Shown here piece by piece: positions 33,798 to 38,998 of a stretch of 38,998 nt of DNA. The notes beneath the pieces were generated by a model, which was not told where the DNA came from, ran no database searches, and worked only from the letters and a program-made list of their open reading frames with translations. A program made the position numbers and the translations under genes. Within the stretch, counting starts at the first letter, position 1, and each line of letters starts with the position of its first letter. Source of the stretch: JANNFX01 sp031380225 (GTDB lineage: Bacteria > Pseudomonadota > Alphaproteobacteria > Rhizobiales > Hyphomicrobiaceae); NCBI GenBank assembly GCA_031380225.1, contig JANNFX010000177.1, positions 1 to 38,998 of the forward strand, in the 5' to 3' direction.

Positions 33798-36725
33798 TTA
33801 AACAATCAATTTCTTGAATAGGTCTCGCACACTAGCCAGCTTGTCCCGGAGGTCTGCCTCAAGAACGCTGAAGCTCGGCAGGTGCGCCGCATCGGCCATT
33901 AGCTGCTTCAACCCAGCGGGCGCAGTTTCTGGATCAAAGTCCGTGTCGAGGCAAAGCCGCTGGACCTGGCCGAGATCATGCAAAAGCCGCCCTGCCGCCG
34001 TCAAAGTGTCAGCTGCACTGGCGGATAACACACCAGCTGCCGCCAGTTTCGAAATGGCGGCCAACGTATTGGTATCAAGAACGCCGGGATGTTGCGCCGC
34101 GCTAACAAGTTGCAGATACTGAGCAATAAACTCCACATCGACTAGTCCGCCTGGCACCTGTTTCAGGTTCCAAATGTTATCGGTGCCTTTTTCAGCGGCG
34201 ATCAGACGGCGCATATCCAAGACATCGGCGGCTGTTTTGGAGCGGTCGCGCGACCGCGTCAGCGTTGTGTGGATAGTGGCATTGACCTTCGATCTGAGTG
34301 CCTCAGGCCCGCTGACAATGCGCGCACGCGTCAGCGCCATGTGCTCCCACGTCCAGGCGTCGCCGGCTTGATACTGAATGAAGCTCGATAGATTGGTCGC
34401 GAGCGGGCCCTTTTGGCCCGATGGACGAAGCCGCATATCGACGTCGTAGAGTTGGCCTTCGGCAGTTGGCACCGATAGCCCCGAAATCAAACGCTGTGTC
34501 AGCCGCCCATAGTACTGCGCTGGCGCCAAGGGCTTGGCTCCGTCAGACGCTGTTGCAGTTTCATCGAAATCATAAATCAGGATCAGATCAAGATCGGAGG
34601 CCGCTGTCATCTCACGGCCACCGAGTTTGCCCATTGCCATGACCACGGCTGCGCCCCCCGGCACGCGACCGTTTGAGCGCCGAAGGTCGTCTTCGACGGC
34701 GTCTTGGACGCGGCACACTAGCGTTTCCGCGAGCCGCGCATAGGCCTCGCCAGCTTGGGCGGCAACGACGGTGCCAGTCAAAACGCGGACGCCAATCAGG
34801 AACGCCTGCTCTTGGCCGATCACGCGCACGCGATCCAAAACTTCGGGCATCGACGCTTCGGGCGGGACCTCAAGAGCCAAGACAGCATCAAGATCGGCGC
34901 GCGACGGCAGCGCCCCAAAGGTCCGTGGATCAAGCACCGCATCGAGCACCCGGCGGCGGCGCGACAAGGTGCGGGCCAAACGCGGAGAAGTCCCCATAAT
35001 GGCGGCGACCAGACGCAGTAAATTCGGATTGGCGCTGAGCAGCGAAAACAACTGCACGCCTTCCGGCAGCTCCGACAAAAACCGGTCGAAACTGGCGAAT
35101 GCCCGGTCTGGATCGGCGCTCGCACCCAGCGCAGAAATTAGGATGGGTTGCACGTCCGTCAACCGTTCGCGCGCTCTTGGCGACCGAACGGCCGCGTAGC
35201 GACCATGATGCCAGCCACGCACGGTTGCCAAGACGCTGGAGGGTTGGGAAAAGCCCATATCCGAAAGGGCTGTCACTGTGCCTGGGTCATCAATCTGCCC
35301 AGCAAACACCATATTCGCGCCCGACGCCGTCAGCCCCGGACTGCTTTCAAACAGCACGCGGTAATGGCGCTGCACGGTTTCGAACACGCGTGTCAGATCG
35401 GCCGAGAACGCGGCTATGCTAGGATAGCCGCAAAACTGTGCCAGCCGATTGAGCTGAGTCTCGTCCGTTGGTAATTCTTGGGTTTGCTCGTCGGCAACCA
35501 TTTGCAATCGATGTTCAACGCGGCGCAGAAATTGATAGGAGGCTGCCAGTTCATCGCGAACAGTCTCTTTGATCCAGCCGCGTGCTGTCAAACGATCCAG
35601 CGCCGTCAGCGTTTCTGGAACCCGCAAATCCCGTTGCCGGCCGCCAGCAATCAACTGCTGCGTTTGAGCAAAGAATTCGATCTCCCGAATGCCGCCCGCG
35701 CCAAGCTTGATGTTGTGCCCGGCGATGGCGATGTCAGCAAAACCTTTGACGGCGTGAATCTGGCGTTTCATCGCATGCACGTCAGCGATGGCTGCGAAAT
35801 CCAGATATTTGCGCCAGACAAACGGCGCCAGTTCACCAATCATCGCATTGCCGGCTTCGAGATCACCGGCGACGGCACGGGCTTTGATTAAGGCCGCGCG
35901 TTCCCAGTTCTGGCCGAAGCTTTCGTAGTAAACGAGCGCCGCATCCGTGGCGATGGCGAGTTGTGTGGCGCCGGCATCGGGGCGCAGCCGTAAGTCAGTG
36001 CGGAACACATAGCCGCCGGCCGTGCGCTCTTCCATCATACGGATCAGATCGCGCGTTAAGCGGACAAAAAACGACTGCATCGTCGATGGATCGCGCAACG
36101 GCGCGCGCCGCGGCTCGAAAAATACGATCAAATCGATATCACTTGAGTAATTGAGTTCCCGCGACCCATGTTTGCCCATCGCCAACACGATGTAGCCTGT
36201 GCCTTGTTCCGGGTTCGCTGGATCGGGCGGCAACCAATCACCGCGCCGTGTTGCTTCGGTGAGTAGAAACCGAATCGCACCTTGCAATGCGACGTCCGCC
36301 ACCCTTGAAAGCGCTTCCGCTGCCTTCATCACAGTCCAGACGCCGCTCACGTCAGCAAGCGCGATCAAAAGCGCGGCTTCGTTTTTAAAAGTACGAAGCG
36401 CGCGCATGGCGGCGGCGATGTCCGGAGCGGCGGAAATATGCTCGAACAGTTCACGTTCCAGACGGGGCAACTGATCGCTGGCAGGATCACACAGGACACG
36501 CTGCAGGCGCAGCAGATCCCGCTCGATGAGCATTTGAAGATATGGCGACCCTGCAAATATGCCTTCGAGGAGCTGGCGAACAACAGAACGTTGCAGAGCG
36601 CCGGAGAGCCGCTCCAAAGCCGGATCACGGCCTGCGTTGACTATAAGTCCGGCCAGCCGATCGCGGTGCGGCCCAATGCCGGGCACGAACGGCGTCTCAA
36701 CAATGTTTTCAGAGATCAAACCCAC
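33798..36725 (-). CDS. glnE: Glutamine synthetase adenylyltransferase/deadenylylase GlnE
   Basis: Bifunctional enzyme that adds or removes AMP on glutamine synthetase in response to PII and glutamine, controlling nitrogen assimilation. The 975-residue length is typical. The two nucleotidyltransferase domains are seen from MGKHGSRELNYSSDIDLIVFF (about 183-203, deadenylylation) and MGKLGGREMTAASDLDLILIYDF (about 695-717, adenylylation). The second is followed by a helical C-terminal PII-responsive region. The gene lies between the EF-hand/ECF unit and the two-component genes. Confidence 0.97.
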   Translation of the reverse strand: MGLISENIVETPFVPGIGPHRDRLAGLIVNAGRDPALERLSGALQRSVVRQLLEGIFAGSPYLQMLIERDLLRLQRVLCDPASDQLPRLERELFEHISAAPDIAAAMRALRTFKNEAALLIALADVSGVWTVMKAAEALSRVADVALQGAIRFLLTEATRRGDWLPPDPANPEQGTGYIVLAMGKHGSRELNYSSDIDLIVFFEPRRAPLRDPSTMQSFFVRLTRDLIRMMEERTAGGYVFRTDLRLRPDAGATQLAIATDAALVYYESFGQNWERAALIKARAVAGDLEAGNAMIGELAPFVWRKYLDFAAIADVHAMKRQIHAVKGFADIAIAGHNIKLGAGGIREIEFFAQTQQLIAGGRQRDLRVPETLTALDRLTARGWIKETVRDELAASYQFLRRVEHRLQMVADEQTQELPTDETQLNRLAQFCGYPSIAAFSADLTRVFETVQRHYRVLFESSPGLTASGANMVFAGQIDDPGTVTALSDMGFSQPSSVLATVRGWHHGRYAAVRSPRARERLTDVQPILISALGASADPDRAFASFDRFLSELPEGVQLFSLLSANPNLLRLVAAIMGTSPRLARTLSRRRRVLDAVLDPRTFGALPSRADLDAVLALEVPPEASMPEVLDRVRVIGQEQAFLIGVRVLTGTVVAAQAGEAYARLAETLVCRVQDAVEDDLRRSNGRVPGGAAVVMAMGKLGGREMTAASDLDLILIYDFDETATASDGAKPLAPAQYYGRLTQRLISGLSVPTAEGQLYDVDMRLRPSGQKGPLATNLSSFIQYQAGDAWTWEHMALTRARIVSGPEALRSKVNATIHTTLTRSRDRSKTAADVLDMRRLIAAEKGTDNIWNLKQVPGGLVDVEFIAQYLQLVSAAQHPGVLDTNTLAAISKLAAAGVLSASAADTLTAAGRLLHDLGQVQRLCLDTDFDPETAPAGLKQLMADAAHLPSFSVLEADLRDKLASVRDLFKKLIV

Positions 36726-36802
36726 GTCATCTTCCTAGCCGGTCTCTGTCTGGTCTAACGCAAAACCAAGATTGGCGCACTGACCGGCGGATGCAACGCT
36801 TT

Positions 36803-38233
36803 TCACATCGATACTGGGCGAAGCTCTGCAGACGGACCGCTGTCCACTGTTGGCAGCGTTAAGACAATTCGCAATCCCGGCGCGTTGTCTTCGAGGTGGA
36901 CGCTGCCCTTGTGCAGGCGGGCGACGGCGGCGACGAGACTTAAGCCAAGCCCCGTGCCCGGGAGGGTCCGGCTTTCTTCGAGGCGAACAAATCGCTTCAA
37001 AACCCGCTCGCGATCACTCGCACTAATGCCGGGCCCTTTGTCGGCAACGGCAATCTCAACAGTCCGGCTCGATGGTGTAACCGTGAGCGAGATATCGGCC
37101 CCGGCCTTGCCGGGCGCGACGCCATACTTCAATGCGTTGTCAATAAGATTGGCGACAGCTTGAGAGATCAGCTGTTTGTTGGCCGTGATCTTCGGCCCAT
37201 CTTCGGCGGCGATTGCCAGCGAAGCGCCAGATTCTTCTGCAACCGGCTGATAGAGTTCTCCCATGTCACGGACCAGTTCGCCAGCATCAAACGTCGTGCT
37301 GTTTTCCTGAGCTGCACCTGCCTCTAAGCGTGCAATCAACAATAGAGCATTGAATGTCGTGATGAGCTCGTCGGCCTGCTCAATCGTCCGTTCGAGGCCT
37401 TCGCGATGCGCCGCCTCGCCGCGCGGATCGCGGAGCGCCGCTTCGGCACGGTTGCGCAAGCGGTTGAGAGGTGTCTTGAGGTCATGGGCAATATTGTCAG
37501 AGACTTCTTTCATGCCGCTCATCAATTGTTCGATGCGCTCAAGCATGGCGTTGAAGCTTTCGGCCAATTCGTCGAGTTCGTCGCCAGAACCGGCCATTGG
37601 AATGCGGCGGCTGAGATCGCCGGCCATGATAGACCGGCTCGCGGCACTCATGGTTTCAATGCGTTTCAAGACGGCGCGGCCGATAGCGAGACCGCCAATC
37701 AGGCTGGCCAACGTCAGCACGCCAAAACCGCCGAGAAAAATTCGCTTCATGCGCGACGCGAACAGGCGCTGCTCTTCCACGTCGCGGCCAATAATAAGGC
37801 GCATACCTCCTTCAATCGGCACCGGGATGGCGACGCCGAGATGCTCCCTTGCAGTTGCACCGCTGCCGCGCTGATACCGGAACACGCCACCCTGAGCCAA
37901 TTCTGCGATCTCAGGTGGTAGCCGGTTCAGATTGCCGGCCAGTTTATTGCCGCGCAAGTCGGCCAGAAAGTAGAGCCCTGGCCCTTCTGGAATACTGCGC
38001 TTGCTGACCGCTTCGATGAGACCAGGCAAACCATTGAATTGAGCTTCCGACTGCAACGCGGCAGCCTCGGCCTTGACGGTTGCCAACACCTGATCCGACA
38101 GCACGGCATTGGTTTGCCAGAACAGCAGTCCAGCAACTGCCCCCGCCAGCAGGAGGAACGCGGCCAGTCCAAGCAACGAAAGCCGGAACGCAGCACTACG
38201 AAAGACCTTCGTTAGAGGCTCAGGGAGCGCCAT
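36803..38233 (-). CDS. Sensor histidine kinase (HAMP-HisKA-HATPase)
   Basis: 476 residues. Two membrane helices (about 17-40 and 166-186) flank a periplasmic domain. HAMP (about 187-240) leads to the phospho-acceptor His250 in SDNIAHDLKTPLNRLR. The ATP-binding domain has the N box NLIDNALKY (362-370), G1 ADKGPGIS (397-404) and G2 GTGLGLSLV (426-434). The gene overlaps the response regulator by 14 bp, so the pair is co-translated. The order regulator-kinase-glnE recurs in Hyphomicrobiales, where degP is often next; that gene would lie beyond this window. The stimulus is unknown; envelope stress is a guess. Confidence 0.95.
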   Translation of the reverse strand: MALPEPLTKVFRSAAFRLSLLGLAAFLLLAGAVAGLLFWQTNAVLSDQVLATVKAEAAALQSEAQFNGLPGLIEAVSKRSIPEGPGLYFLADLRGNKLAGNLNRLPPEIAELAQGGVFRYQRGSGATAREHLGVAIPVPIEGGMRLIIGRDVEEQRLFASRMKRIFLGGFGVLTLASLIGGLAIGRAVLKRIETMSAASRSIMAGDLSRRIPMAGSGDELDELAESFNAMLERIEQLMSGMKEVSDNIAHDLKTPLNRLRNRAEAALRDPRGEAAHREGLERTIEQADELITTFNALLLIARLEAGAAQENSTTFDAGELVRDMGELYQPVAEESGASLAIAAEDGPKITANKQLISQAVANLIDNALKYGVAPGKAGADISLTVTPSSRTVEIAVADKGPGISASDRERVLKRFVRLEESRTLPGTGLGLSLVAAVARLHKGSVHLEDNAPGLRIVLTLPTVDSGPSAELRPVSM

Positions 38234-38900
38234 CGCGGATCATGTATCCGGCGCCGCGTACCGTGTGCAGCAGCGCTCTGTCAAAACTCTTGTCAATTTT
38301 CGACCGAAGCCGCGAAATGTGCACATCGATGACGTTGGTTTGCGGGTCGAAGTGATAATCCCAGACGTGCTCCAACAGCATAGTCCTGGTCACGACTTGA
38401 CCAGCGTGCTTCATCAAGTATTCGAGCAGCCGGTATTCTCGCGGTTGCAAAAGAATGCCTTCCCCACCGCGCGTGACCCGATGGGACAAGCGATCCAGGA
38501 CAAGGTCGCCAACGCTGTAACGGGTCTCTTGTTCTTCCGGCACAGCACGCCGGCTCAAGGCTTCAATACGCGCCAGCAATTCGGAAAAAGCGTAAGGCTT
38601 GGTCAAGTAGTCATCGCCACCGGCGCGCAACCCTTTGACACGATCATCAACATCGCCAAGCGCCGAAAGGATCAAGACCGGCGCCCGGCGGCCTTCCGTG
38701 CGAAGCGTTTTGACAACGACCAGACCGTCCATTTTTGGCAGCATCCGGTCGACGATCAGAACGTCGTAGGCGCCTTCCATGGCCATCGCCAATCCGGTTT
38801 CACCATCGCCCGCAAGATCGGCGGTGTGCCCGCTTTCTTTCAAAGCCTTGGCAAGAAAATGTGCGGTTTCACGATCATCTTCGATCAAAAGAACGCGCAT
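38220..38900 (-). CDS. OmpR/PhoB-family response regulator
   Basis: 226 residues from the ATG at 38900 (MRVLLIEDD). The longer open frame to 38969 adds a non-conserved stretch. The receiver domain has the acidic pocket Glu7, Asp8 and Asp9, phospho-acceptor Asp51 (LIVDRMLP), Ser79 and Lys101. The C-terminal winged-helix domain (about 128-225) contains LLEYLMKHAGQVVTRTMLLEHVW and the recognition part NVIDVHISRLRSKID. It is the partner of the overlapping histidine kinase. AGGAGA lies 12 bases before the start, a rather long spacing. Confidence 0.96.
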   Translation of the reverse strand: MRVLLIEDDRETAHFLAKALKESGHTADLAGDGETGLAMAMEGAYDVLIVDRMLPKMDGLVVVKTLRTEGRRAPVLILSALGDVDDRVKGLRAGGDDYLTKPYAFSELLARIEALSRRAVPEEQETRYSVGDLVLDRLSHRVTRGGEGILLQPREYRLLEYLMKHAGQVVTRTMLLEHVWDYHFDPQTNVIDVHISRLRSKIDKSFDRALLHTVRGAGYMIRDGAP

Positions 38901-38955
38901 GGTTTTTTCTCGTCTCCTGTTAGCTGGACCCGTCCCGCCACGTGGGGCAGATAGA

Positions 38956-38961
38956 ACTATA
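38956..38961 (-). promoter_or_regulatory. Candidate -10 element for the two-component operon
   Basis: TATAGT on the minus strand (five of six -10 positions) lies about 55 bp before the regulator start. No good -35 element is seen at the proper distance. The remaining bases to the window edge hold no recognised gene. Confidence 0.3.
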
Positions 38962-38998
38962 TAGGGCATAAGCCGGTGAGTTGAAGGGTTTCAATGGA

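Overview
The window looks like a chromosomal segment of an alphaproteobacterium, most likely of the order Hyphomicrobiales (Rhizobiales). This rests on gene content and gene order, not on any database search. Supporting groups are fabG-acpP-fabF-mltG, an AlaC-like aminotransferase followed by hom and glpX, secG near pyrG, glnE beside an OmpR-type two-component pair, and a class I PHA synthase. Base composition is moderately GC-rich throughout. I saw no tRNA, rRNA, CRISPR array, prophage or intact insertion sequence.

Layout. (1) 2-4066: the 3' part of a very large secreted RTX calcium-binding protein, cut by the window edge. (2) 4155-7552, minus strand: a three-gene lipid-modification operon (flavin oxidoreductase, DUF1365 protein, Cfa-like methyltransferase) with a perfect dyad just upstream. 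(3) 7799-10937: a DUF1097 membrane protein, a small plus-strand ORF with its own promoter and terminator signals, an FtsX/DevC-type ABC permease without an ATPase neighbour, and a secreted low-complexity protein. (4) 11081-12919: phaC. (5) 13312-17932, plus strand: aminotransferase, homoserine dehydrogenase, a REP-like palindromic element, class II fructose-1,6-bisphosphatase and a di-haem type cytochrome b. (6) 18005-22272, minus strand: fabG, acpP, fabF and mltG, linking fatty-acid elongation to peptidoglycan processing. (7) 22708-24021: citrate synthase, convergent with a membrane GAF-GGDEF diguanylate cyclase (24129-26051). (8) 26569-30910: pyrG and secG on the minus strand, separated by a plus-strand glycosyltransferase and FkbM-methyltransferase pair. 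(9) 31096-33693, minus strand: a four-gene unit of EF-hand protein, ECF sigma factor, probable anti-sigma factor and periplasmic metal-sensor-like protein. (10) 33798-38900, minus strand: glnE and a histidine kinase/response regulator pair.

Most of the window is housekeeping metabolism: amino acids, gluconeogenesis, fatty acids, TCA entry, CTP synthesis, nitrogen control and carbon storage. The most unusual parts are four. The Cfa-like operon encodes an enzyme lacking two active-site residues of classical cyclopropane synthases. The EF-hand/ECF unit couples seven EF-hand loops to a sigma/anti-sigma pair, and its sigma ORF carries a 26-bp perfect palindrome. The small ORF at 8639 has an 11-bp inverted repeat in its leader. 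A palindromic element lies between hom and glpX. Functional assignments come from motifs and family knowledge read directly from the translations.
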